DNA of 7,949 bases from Thermoplasmata archaeon (GCA_021160765.1 JAGHBW010000222.1:1-7949), one strand, 5' to 3'; shown: positions 1 through 6,800, counted from the first letter of the stretch. Program-made: numbers and translations. The notes: a model not told the origin generated them from the sequence alone.

Positions 1-116
1 CTCACCGATGGAATCAAGGTTGTTGTCCATGGCCACATAATGAACAGTGAGCCAGACCCATCTGGCTCACTGTTCATTATGTGGCCATGGACAACAACCT
101 TGATTCCATCGGTGAG
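1..116. repeat. Perfect 56-bp inverted repeat at the contig edge (probable fold-back artefact)
   Basis: Bases 1-56 are the exact reverse complement of bases 61-116, separated only by the spacer ccca at 57-60. There is no mismatch, and the left arm begins at the first base of the window. The right arm is in frame with the peptidase and encodes its expected N-terminal motif, so it is the genuine copy. The left arm only mirrors it and contains an in-frame TGA at 48-50. A perfect long hairpin with a tiny loop that ends flush with a sequence edge is the usual mark of a snap-back chimera from whole-genome amplification or assembly. A natural cruciform or transposon end is possible but less likely, because one arm is conserved coding sequence. 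Confidence 0.9.
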
Positions 117-1280
117 TGGGAGGCGGACCTACACTCCCTTATGAAGGTGGGCTCAACACCCCTCTCCCAGCACATAGTTCTTTACGACGGGGATGGCCCC
201 AACGATACTGTAATTCAACATGTTCTCCCCGGGGATGTGGAGGAGTATCCCGCGAATATAGTTAACGAAACCTGGGGGGAGGAGGTGAACATGGGGGATG
301 AGAGGGTGCTTGAACAGTTCCTCCTCTGGGCCTACCAGAAATACCCCGCACAGAGGATCGCCCTAGTGTTAAACGACCACGGTGGCGGCTGGAGGGGGAT
401 CTGCTGGGACGATACCTCCTCAGATTTCCTCTCAGACAGGGAGGTTAGAGAGGCACTTCAGACATTCTATGAGAGAACCGGAAGGAAAATAGACGTTCTT
501 CTCACCTACGCCTGTATCATGTCCACTATAGAGTTCCTGTACGCAATTCAGCCCTACGTGGACTTCTTCGTCGGCTCACAGACATTCTCCTGGGGTTCTG
601 AGACACACGGTGATGAGTACCTCATAGGGAACTACCCCTTTGACAAGATCTTCTCCGCCCTAAAAGAGAGCCCGAACATGACGGGGGAAGAGTTTGCACT
701 TCACATTGCGGATTCGTTTCAGCCCTATGGTCCCTGGACCGCTCCGGAGTTCTACGTATATCGGGATTACACCTCAGACGTTGTGGCAGCCATAAACCTA
801 ACCCTAATACCGGCACTCGTTGAGGCTGTTGATCAGCTGGCCCAGGTGATGCTTGATTACCTAAGGGGGATTAGAGGGGAGGTGTACAGGAGCGTCCTCA
901 TAAATGGGGTCATTGGAAGCCCTCAACTTCCCCCTGAATACAACACCCAGTCCTTCAGCGGTCAGATGGATTGGCTGGGCCTGGCAACATTCACCAACTA
1001 TGACCTGAAGGATTTTGCGATCCAGATAGAGAAAAGCGGCGCCTTTCCGAAACTTGATGAGGGAGTTATTCTGAAAAATATAAAGAGCCTGGTGGATGCA
1101 ACGGTGATGGAGGTGAGGCACGGCACCGATCCCTCTAAGGGAGAGCACCCTGATGCACACGGCATATCAATATGGCTTCCCTTCAGAAGAAATGAGTACA
1201 GGGATTCCTACGAGGAGTGTCTTCTGGCACAGGACACTGCGTGGGACGAGTTTCTCCTTGACCTCAGCCAGGCCTCCTAG
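63..1280 (+). CDS. Clostripain-family (C11) cysteine peptidase, 5' truncated
   Basis: Cysteine endopeptidase of family C11 (caspase-like clan CD), normally secreted and active on extracellular protein. The frame is open from base 51, but only codons from W (63-65) onward look real: W-L-T-V-H-Y-V-A-M-D-N-N-L matches the family's first strand, usually written W-T-x-x-V-Y-x-x-x-D-N-N-L. A GTG at 81 falls inside this motif, so starting there would be wrong. The true start and any signal peptide are lost beyond the contig edge. The catalytic His is in N-D-H-G-G-G-W (codon 378-380). The catalytic Cys is in Y-A-C-I-M (codon 513-515), followed by the typical E-F-L-Y and V-D-F-F-V-G-S-Q segment. Near the C-terminus H-G-I-S-I-W-L-P matches the family's G-[IL]-S-I-[YW]-x-P strand. 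The residue two before Cys is Tyr, where relatives mostly have Asp. The visible protein is 405 residues and stops at TAG 1278-1280. The family is secure; the substrate is unknown. Confidence 0.9.
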   Translation, partial: WLTVHYVAMDNNLDSIGEWEADLHSLMKVGSTPLSQHIVLYDGDGPNDTVIQHVLPGDVEEYPANIVNETWGEEVNMGDERVLEQFLLWAYQKYPAQRIALVLNDHGGGWRGICWDDTSSDFLSDREVREALQTFYERTGRKIDVLLTYACIMSTIEFLYAIQPYVDFFVGSQTFSWGSETHGDEYLIGNYPFDKIFSALKESPNMTGEEFALHIADSFQPYGPWTAPEFYVYRDYTSDVVAAINLTLIPALVEAVDQLAQVMLDYLRGIRGEVYRSVLINGVIGSPQLPPEYNTQSFSGQMDWLGLATFTNYDLKDFAIQIEKSGAFPKLDEGVILKNIKSLVDATVMEVRHGTDPSKGEHPDAHGISIWLPFRRNEYRDSYEECLLAQDTAWDEFLLDLSQAS

Positions 1281-1287
1281 CCCTTCA

Positions 1288-1300
1288 GCAAAGTATAAAT
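1288..1300 (+). promoter_or_regulatory. TATA-box promoter of the larE-like gene
   Basis: The only A/T-rich block in the short gap after the peptidase stop is tataaat (1294-1300), preceded by gcaaag, which resembles a purine-rich archaeal BRE. Archaeal transcription usually starts about 26 bases after the box centre, here near 1323. That is only a few bases before the ATGs at 1326 and 1329, so the message is probably leaderless. This argues against the earlier in-frame ATG at 1302, which would lie upstream of the transcript. The promoter is inferred from sequence alone. Confidence 0.6.
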
Positions 1301-1325
1301 CATGATATCTCCCTCTCCCCCACCC

Positions 1326-2195
1326 ATGATGGAAAAGGGCCTGGGAGAAGAGGTCAGTAGAATGGTTGAACACCTGAAAAAAAGGCTTGATGGAAAGGAT
1401 TACGCAGTGGCATACTCGGGAGGTGTAGATTCTTCCCTTCTCCTTAAACTTCTTCACATGGCCTTTGGCGATGGTGGTGTGGCCTTTCTCATTCTGAACC
1501 CACTCTTCCCAGAGGTGGAGAACCTGAAGGAGATGAGGGGTTTTGCCTCTTCACTCGGGTTTGAACTTATCCTCATTGAAGATGAGATTCTGGAGGAGGC
1601 ATTCCTCAAGAACCTCCCAGATAGATGCTATTACTGCAGGCGAGGGGAACTTGAGAGAGCCAAAGAGGTCCTTAAAGAGAGGGGTATTGAGACCATTGTG
1701 GACGGTGTGAACGTGGACGACCTGAAGGACTACCGGCCCGGGCTTAAGGCGGCGGAGGAGTTCAAAGTAATTCACCCCTATGTGGAGTTGGGATGGGGGA
1801 AGAGGATGATAAGAGATGTAGCCAGTTACCTCTCCCTTCCCATATCCGAAAAACCTTCCTCCCCCTGCCTGGCCTCCAGAATAGCCTACGGCACCCCTAT
1901 CAACTCAACCACACTCCACATAGTCCGTGAAGCGGAGAGAATGCTTAAAGAAAAGGGGTTCAGCCAGGTGCGGGCCAGACTCCACTCCTTTGAAGGACCC
2001 CTTCCCCAAGGGGGTATGAAGAGGGTCTTCATACTGAGAATAGAGGTTCCCCTGGGGGAGGAAATAAAAATGATAGGTGACAGGGAGCTCATTGAGAGGC
2101 TGAAGAGACTTGGGATAGATTACGTAACCCTGGACCTGGAGGGGTTCAGATCAGGCTCCATGAACGAGTACTTTTTCAGCAGGGAGGAGGAGTGA
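1326..2195 (+). CDS. larE: LarE-like ATP-dependent sulfur transferase (PP-loop family)
   Basis: Adenine-nucleotide alpha-hydrolase fold protein of the LarE type. Characterised LarE adenylates and then thiolates the nickel-pincer cofactor precursor of lactate racemase; many archaeal homologues have unknown acceptors. Numbering from the ATG at 1326 (289 aa), the PP-loop is S-G-G-V-D-S-S at 31-37. D-R-C-Y-Y-C gives a Cys-x-x-Cys pair (101, 104). D-G-V-N-x-D-D and D-Y-R-P-G are both present, as is the diagnostic S-P-C-L-A-S-R-I-x-Y-G with the sacrificial-type Cys at 181. The C-terminus has L-D-L-E-G-F-R-S-G-S-M-N-E. Length is normal for the family. An in-frame ATG at 1302 would add eight residues (ISPSPPP-type) but lies upstream of the predicted transcript start. 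About 13 extra residues (within 221-237, G-P-L-P-Q-G-G-M) sit between the usual H and R-I-E-V. No larA, larB or larC is visible nearby, so a role in lactate racemisation is not shown. Confidence 0.88.
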   Translation: MMEKGLGEEVSRMVEHLKKRLDGKDYAVAYSGGVDSSLLLKLLHMAFGDGGVAFLILNPLFPEVENLKEMRGFASSLGFELILIEDEILEEAFLKNLPDRCYYCRRGELERAKEVLKERGIETIVDGVNVDDLKDYRPGLKAAEEFKVIHPYVELGWGKRMIRDVASYLSLPISEKPSSPCLASRIAYGTPINSTTLHIVREAERMLKEKGFSQVRARLHSFEGPLPQGGMKRVFILRIEVPLGEEIKMIGDRELIERLKRLGIDYVTLDLEGFRSGSMNEYFFSREEE

Positions 2196-2218
2196 GATCA
2201 TAGCAATCACCGACGGGT

Positions 2219-2245
2219 AATTTTTTATAATCCTTCCTGTATAAG
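2219..2245 (+). promoter_or_regulatory. rpsB promoter region, also a possible T-tract terminator for larE
   Basis: A T6 run leads into tataat (2221-2231), followed by a second box-like tataag (2240-2245). Transcription from the first would begin near 2253 and give a leader of about 35 bases. From the second it would begin near 2268, leaving about 20 bases. Both leaders would keep the ribosome-binding site. The T6 tract lies 25 bases after the larE-like stop codon and could also end that transcript, as archaeal termination often needs only a T-run. Which box is used cannot be told from sequence. Confidence 0.55.
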
Positions 2246-2276
2246 CCCCCCCAACCCAACTAGTTAGTTGCAGGCT

Positions 2277-2283
2277 GGTGGAG
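2277..2283 (+). promoter_or_regulatory. Ribosome-binding site of rpsB
   Basis: The string ggtggag contains GGTG, complementary to the archaeal 16S 3' end, and leaves seven bases before the ATG at 2288. It fixes the rpsB start. The contrast with the apparently leaderless larE-like gene just upstream suggests both initiation modes are used in this genome. Confidence 0.6.
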
Positions 2284-2287
2284 AGAA

Positions 2288-2905
2288 ATGCCGGATGAGG
2301 CGGAAGCGGAAGGAACGCTGCTGGTCCCGGAGGATCTCTATTTGACCTCAGGGGTTCACATAGGCACCCAGCAGAAGAGCAAGGATATGAAGAGGTTCAT
2401 CTTCAAGGTCCGCAGCGACGGACTCTACGTGCTGGATATAAAGAAGACAGACGAGAGGATAAAGGTTGCAACAAAGTTTCTTGCGAGGTTTGACCCCAAG
2501 GACATTCTGGCCGTTTCTGCTAGACAGTACGGCCAGAAACCAGTTAAAACCTTCGCCGACATCATAGGGGCGAAGTCCTTCCCTGGAAGGTTCATCCCGG
2601 GGACCCTGACAAATCCCGCTCTTCCACAATACGTGGAGCCAGAAGTGCTCCTGGTTACAGACCCCGCGGCTGATGCCCAGCCCCTCAGGGAGGCGGTGGA
2701 GACGGGGATACCCATCGTCGGGATATGCGACGCAAACAACGAGACAAAATACGTTGACGTTGTGATCCCGGGGAACAACAAGGGCAGAAGGTCTCTTGCT
2801 CTTATCTACTATCTCTTAACCCGTGAGTTCCTGAAAGCCAAAGGTGTTATAAAGGAGAACAGAGAATTTACCCTCGAAGTAAAAGACTTCGAGGCGTCTC
2901 TATGA
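2288..2905 (+). CDS. rpsB: 30S ribosomal protein uS2 (archaeal type)
   Basis: Structural protein of the small ribosomal subunit, on the solvent side between head and body. The 205-aa product is full length for an archaeal uS2, which lacks the coiled-coil insertion of bacterial S2. Family signatures include Y-L-T-S-G-V-H-I-G-T near residue 20, F-I-F-K-V-R-x-D-G-L-Y-V-L-D-I-K-K-T-D, A-R-Q-Y-G-Q-K-P-V near 80, F-x-P-G-T-L-T-N-P near 105, V-T-D-P-A-A-D near 125, and G-I-P-I-V-G-I-C-D-A-N-N near 145. The N-terminus is short and acidic. The last codons encode one arm of a hairpin, and the TGA overlaps the next gene's ATG. In many archaea rpsB lies behind rpsI, rpoN, rpoK and eno; here it has its own promoter behind an unrelated larE-like gene. 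Confidence 0.97.
   Translation: MPDEAEAEGTLLVPEDLYLTSGVHIGTQQKSKDMKRFIFKVRSDGLYVLDIKKTDERIKVATKFLARFDPKDILAVSARQYGQKPVKTFADIIGAKSFPGRFIPGTLTNPALPQYVEPEVLLVTDPAADAQPLREAVETGIPIVGICDANNETKYVDVVIPGNNKGRRSLALIYYLLTREFLKAKGVIKENREFTLEVKDFEASL
2872..2894 (+). promoter_or_regulatory. 9-bp hairpin sequestering the MEMO ribosome-binding site
   Basis: cctcgaagt (2872-2880) and acttcgagg (2886-2894) are perfect complements around the loop aaaag. The last four bases of the right arm, gagg (2891-2894), are the only Shine-Dalgarno match before the MEMO ATG at 2902 and sit at a standard seven-base spacing. In the folded mRNA this site would be paired. A ribosome finishing rpsB, whose TGA is at 2903-2905, would melt the stem. 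This looks like a translational-coupling device. The structure is read directly; the function is inferred. Confidence 0.6.
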
Positions 2906-3762
2906 GGGAACCCGCGGTTGCAGGTCAGTTTTATCCGGCAACGAGAAGGTCGCTTAAAAGGGCCGTAGAGGAGTCATTTCTGCACCCCCTAGGTCCGGGA
3001 GAGATCCCCTCCCCGGCGGAGAGCAGGAGTGGAAGAGTTCTTGGCACCGTCAATCCACACGCTGGCTATGTCTACTCAGGCCCTATTGCCGCTCACAGTG
3101 TGAAGGCTATCGTTGAGGACGGAATACCACCTGTTTTTGTACTGATCGGGCCGAACCACACTGGATACGGTTCGGCTGTGTCGCTCTCGGTTGAGGATTT
3201 CAGAACGCCCCTGGGTGTTGTGAAAAACGCAATAGAGCTCTCAGAGGCACTCTCACGATACATTGAAGTGGATGAGATGGCACACCTGATGGAGCACTCT
3301 GTTGAGGTGCAGATACCCTTCCTCCAGTACTTCTCCGATAGTTTCAGGATCATTCCCATCGTCATGGGAGACCAGAGGCTCAAGGTGGCAAAGGAGATCG
3401 CAGGACACCTCCTCAAGGTCCTTGAAGGTGTGGATTTCGGAATTATCGCCTCTTCCGACTTCACACACTGTGGTTATGCTTATGGCCAACCTCCCCCCCC
3501 GGGGATGAGTGCAGGGGAGTTTGCCAAATCACAGGATGAGAGGGCTATTGAAAAGATCCTCGCACTTGACACAGAAGGTCTGTATAGGATCCGGGAGGAG
3601 ATCAACCTTACAATGTGCGGCTACGGGCCAGTTGCGGTGCTCATGGAGGTGGCAAAGTCCCTGGGCTACAGGGATGTTAAACTGCTCAAATATGCTACCT
3701 CCTACGACATATCACCTGGTCCACTTGCTGTTGGTTATGGCTCTATCGCCTTCAGAAGATAG
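2902..3762 (+). CDS. MEMO-family protein (AmmeMemoRadiSam system protein B type)
   Basis: Member of the MEMO family, related in fold to LigB-type non-haem iron dioxygenases; the archaeal biochemical role is not settled. The start M-R-E-P-A-V-A-G-Q-F-Y-P is the family's N-terminal signature. Further motifs are V-N-P-H-A-G-Y-V-Y-S-G (His53), G-P-N-H-T-G-Y-G (His86), E-H-S-V-E-V-Q-I-P-F-L-Q (His132), S-S-D-F-T-H-C-G (186-190) and M-C-G-Y-G-P-V (Cys239). His53, His86 and Cys239 correspond to the His/His/Cys set that binds metal in human MEMO1, so the site looks intact. Length (286 aa) is normal. The ATG overlaps the rpsB stop (ATGA), so the two genes form an operon and are probably translationally coupled. 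Neither an AMMECR1-domain gene nor the radical SAM partner lies in this window. Eight Cs in a row at 3483-3490 do not break the frame. Confidence 0.95.
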   Translation: MREPAVAGQFYPATRRSLKRAVEESFLHPLGPGEIPSPAESRSGRVLGTVNPHAGYVYSGPIAAHSVKAIVEDGIPPVFVLIGPNHTGYGSAVSLSVEDFRTPLGVVKNAIELSEALSRYIEVDEMAHLMEHSVEVQIPFLQYFSDSFRIIPIVMGDQRLKVAKEIAGHLLKVLEGVDFGIIASSDFTHCGYAYGQPPPPGMSAGEFAKSQDERAIEKILALDTEGLYRIREEINLTMCGYGPVAVLMEVAKSLGYRDVKLLKYATSYDISPGPLAVGYGSIAFRR

Positions 3763-3782
3763 AAGATTAAGCAAATTTTACC

Positions 3783-3795
3783 GAAATTAATAAAA
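3783..3795 (+). promoter_or_regulatory. TATA-box promoter of the secreted subtilase
   Basis: attaataaaa (3786-3795) follows gaa/cgaaa, a good purine-rich BRE context, in the 72-base gap between the MEMO stop and the subtilase start. The expected transcription start, about 26 bases after the box centre, is near 3817. That leaves a leader of about 18 bases carrying aggtga before the TTG at 3835. The protease is therefore probably transcribed separately from rpsB-MEMO. Confidence 0.55.
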
Positions 3796-3812
3796 GAGTT
3801 GCCTCCTCTTTT
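3792..3812. repeat. 7-bp inverted repeat between the subtilase TATA box and its predicted start site
   Basis: aaaagag (3792-3798) and ctctttt (3806-3812) are perfect complements with a seven-base loop. The position, from the end of the TATA box to just before the predicted start site, would suit a repressor operator. As RNA, the stem with its T4 end could instead help terminate rpsB-MEMO transcripts. The repeat is short and A/T-rich, so chance is a real alternative. Confidence 0.35.
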
Positions 3813-3817
3813 GCTTT

Positions 3818-3838
3818 ATGGCAGGTGATGAGACTTGA
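3818..3838 (+). other. Six-codon leader frame with Shine-Dalgarno site before the subtilase
   Basis: ATG GCA GGT GAT GAG ACT TGA spells M-A-G-D-E-T-stop. Its ATG coincides with the predicted transcription start, and its stop overlaps the TTG start of the subtilase (TTGA). Inside it, aggtga (3823-3828) is a good Shine-Dalgarno match six bases before that TTG. The simplest reading is that this stretch is just the leader with a ribosome-binding site and the mini-frame is incidental. A leaderless mini-frame coupling translation into the TTG is the alternative. Confidence 0.4.
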
Positions 3839-6800
3839 GTAGGTGCGCTATGGCTATTCTCCTTGTGTTCATTCTGGCTTTTCCGATTTACCCTGTTTCC
3901 ACCGGGCAGGGCATAACAGAGAACCAACCCACCCACTCCAATTCCACCCCGCTAGCCCCCCTCGTACATCTTATCAATCTCCCCCCTTCAAGGATATCTG
4001 AACTCCCCAGACCGAGAGATGGGTTTGAGGGCCACATGATCGTCCAGTTCTCCCACCCGCTGGGGGAGAGGGAGAGAAGGCTCATTACAGAAAGAGGATG
4101 CATTATTGAGGGATACATTCCAGATTTTGCCTATCTGGTTTTTGGTGAATATCCTGAACTAATGGATCTGGAAGGAAGGGGTGATGTGGAGGGAATTGCC
4201 ACCCTCCCCCCCGCCTCAAAAATAAGCCCGGAGATCCTCATGATGGACGAGGGAAGGGTTCCGGTTAAGATACTCCTCCATACCCATCGCATCTCAGAAC
4301 CCCTCTCCCCCCAACTCCTGAAAGTGGATGAGGACATAATGGTGGGAACCATCACCCCCCGGGAGGCTCTTCACCTTGCCTCCATTGACTCCGTATCCTT
4401 TATTGAGGTGCTGAGGCCCTTCTATCCAGTTAATGACGTGGCGGCTGGGATAATAGGTTCAAGATCTCTGTGGGAGAATCTCAGCCTCAACGGAACACAT
4501 CAGCTGGTTACTGTATGCGACACGGGGCTGGATACGGGGAATCTCTCTACCCTCCACCTGGATTTGAGGTCTGCCGTATATGCAATGGTAAGCTGGCCAA
4601 TCAACCCTGCGTGGAACTACTACCTTGACAACCCGGGGGCAGACGACGGCCCCGGCGACTACGCCACCGGCCATGGGACCCACGTCTCAGGGTCCGTTCT
4701 TGGAAGGGGGAACAGGTCCTCAGGTCAATTCAAAGGAATGGCACCGGAGGCACGCCTCTTCTTTCAGGCAATAGAACAGTGGGTGGACTTCAACCAGTCC
4801 CGCACCTCCTACAGGGATGGATACTATCTTCTGGGAATACCGACCAACATCTCCCGCCTCTTCTATCAGGCATACACTAACGGTTCAAGAATACATACCA
4901 ACAGCTGGGGATCAAGCGTCTGGGGAGCCTATACCACAAGCTCTCAGAGCGCAGACTGGTTCACCTGGACCTACAGGAACTTTACCCTCCTCTTCGCCGC
5001 CGGGAACTCGGGGCCCTACTCCAATTCCATAATATCCCCGGGTTCGGCCAAAAACGTCATAACAGTGGGGGCGTCGGAGAACTACCGCCCCTCCAGAGGT
5101 TCCTACGGGGATAATAAAGAGGATGTAGCACGCTTCTCCTCCCGCGGCCCAACAGATGACGGTAGGCTGAAGCCTGACGTACTTGCACCGGGAACATGGG
5201 TTGTCTCAACAAGGTCATCGGTTGCTACAGGTACGGGGTGGGGCGTCTACAACCAATATTACGTGTACATGGGGGGCACATCCATGGCCACACCCATAAC
5301 CGCAGGGGCTACAGCCCTTTTGAGGGAATACCTCCAGTACACTAAGAACATCACCAACCCCTCCTCAAGCCTCCTAAAAGGGATGCTTATAGCCTCAGCG
5401 GATGACCCCACCTCGGATCCAACACCCATTCCCAACAACAATGAAGGTTGGGGGAGAATCAATCTAACAAAGGGGTTGGTGGACGTCAGGTACAGGTACC
5501 TCCTTCTGGATCACGGAAGGGGAGTTTCAACAAATTCCTCCACATCCTTCACCTTCCATGTCAACAACTCAGATGTACCCCTTAAGGTCATCCTTGTGTG
5601 GAATGACTATCCCTCCACCCCCTCAGCCTCCAAGAACCTGGTGAACGACCTTGATCTTGAGGTGCTCCTCCCCAACGGAACCCTTCTTTATGGTAATGAT
5701 TTCACTTTCCCCTTTAACGACACCCGCGACAGGGTGAACAACGTTGAGGGGATCATATTGAACGGCACCTTCCCCACCGGAAACTATACTGTAAAAGTCT
5801 CAGGGTACAACGTTCCTTACTCCCCCCAGCCCTTCTCCGTTGTTGTTCTGGGGAACGTCTCAGGCACCCTTGGACAAATCTTCACCCATAGCAGGCACTA
5901 CTCAACAGACGGGGGAGTTGTTGAGGTGGAGGTGCTGGACCCGGATCTGTCTGGCGCAGGAACGGTGTCCATAAGCGTCAATTCCACCACCCACCCCTCC
6001 CCCATCACAATCAGGTTGAGGGAATCTGCATCGGTCTCTGGCCTCTTCCAGGGCAACTTCACACTTAAGAACTCAAGCAACAGCCCCGGGGACCTTCTGG
6101 TCTCCCACATGGACAGGATAAATATACTGTACAGAGACCAGAGTTATTCGGCAGATGTCAGGTACACGATATGGGCTGTGGAGCCGCCTAAAGTTCTCTC
6201 TTTCAATCACAGCGCGTGGGGAACAATCCTCTCACTCTGGAACCTCTGGCACGTGGAGGTAAAAACAAGGGTGGGAATAAACACCACGCTCTTCCTTGAT
6301 GGAGGCCCGTGGGGGCCACTGAATCTGAGCGACGACGGAATCCCCCCAGACAGGGTTCGGGACGATGGGAACTACACCGCCGAACTGCTGATAAACCAGG
6401 AGGTCTCAGGAGACTTCAACATCACTGTCACACTGTACGATGGATACCTTCCCCCATATACATATCGTCTGAACGCCAAACTCCGTGTGAACACCTCCCT
6501 CCCCAGACCGCCCGAGAACCTATCCGCGTGGCCAGACCCAAAAGGGAACACCATCCACCTCTTCTGGGACCCCTCAAATGAAACAGACCTAGCCCATTAC
6601 TGCATCTACATAAACACCTCAACCCCGGGGAACTTCACCCTCTGGGGGAACACCACAGGGGTTGTCCAGAATTACACGGTTTACCCCCTTCTAGACGGGA
6701 TTGCCTATTCCTTTTACATTACCGCTGTGGACGTGAACGGAAATGAGTCAGGACGATCAAACATCGCCTCCGCCACCCCGTCGGATATTGTTGGTCCTTG

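Noticed and set aside
81..83. GTG as the start codon of the clostripain
   Set aside because: It cuts through the conserved W-...-D-N-N-L strand, and the upstream sequence is a fold-back, so the absence of an upstream start is an artefact.
1302..1304. ATG 1302 as the start of the larE-like gene
   Set aside because: It lies only two bases after the TATA box, upstream of any plausible transcript start, and adds a Ser/Pro-rich octapeptide unlike the family.
2258..2265. Palindrome aactagtt in the rpsB leader as an operator or uS2 autoregulatory site
   Set aside because: Eight bases is too short to stand out, and I could not extend it into a convincing leader structure near the ribosome-binding site.
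3483..3494. C8-G4 homopolymer run in MEMO as a possible sequencing error or phase-variation tract
   Set aside because: Family motifs are in the same frame on both sides (F-T-H-C-G before, E-I-N-L-T-M-C-G-Y-G after), so the run is intact and encodes Pro-Pro-Pro-Pro-Gly.
3302..3790. Two plus-strand open frames (3302-3508 and 3509-3790) in another frame within MEMO
   Set aside because: The MEMO frame across this stretch keeps His132, the S-S-D-F-T-H-C-G motif and Cys239, so these are shadows and not evidence of a frameshift.
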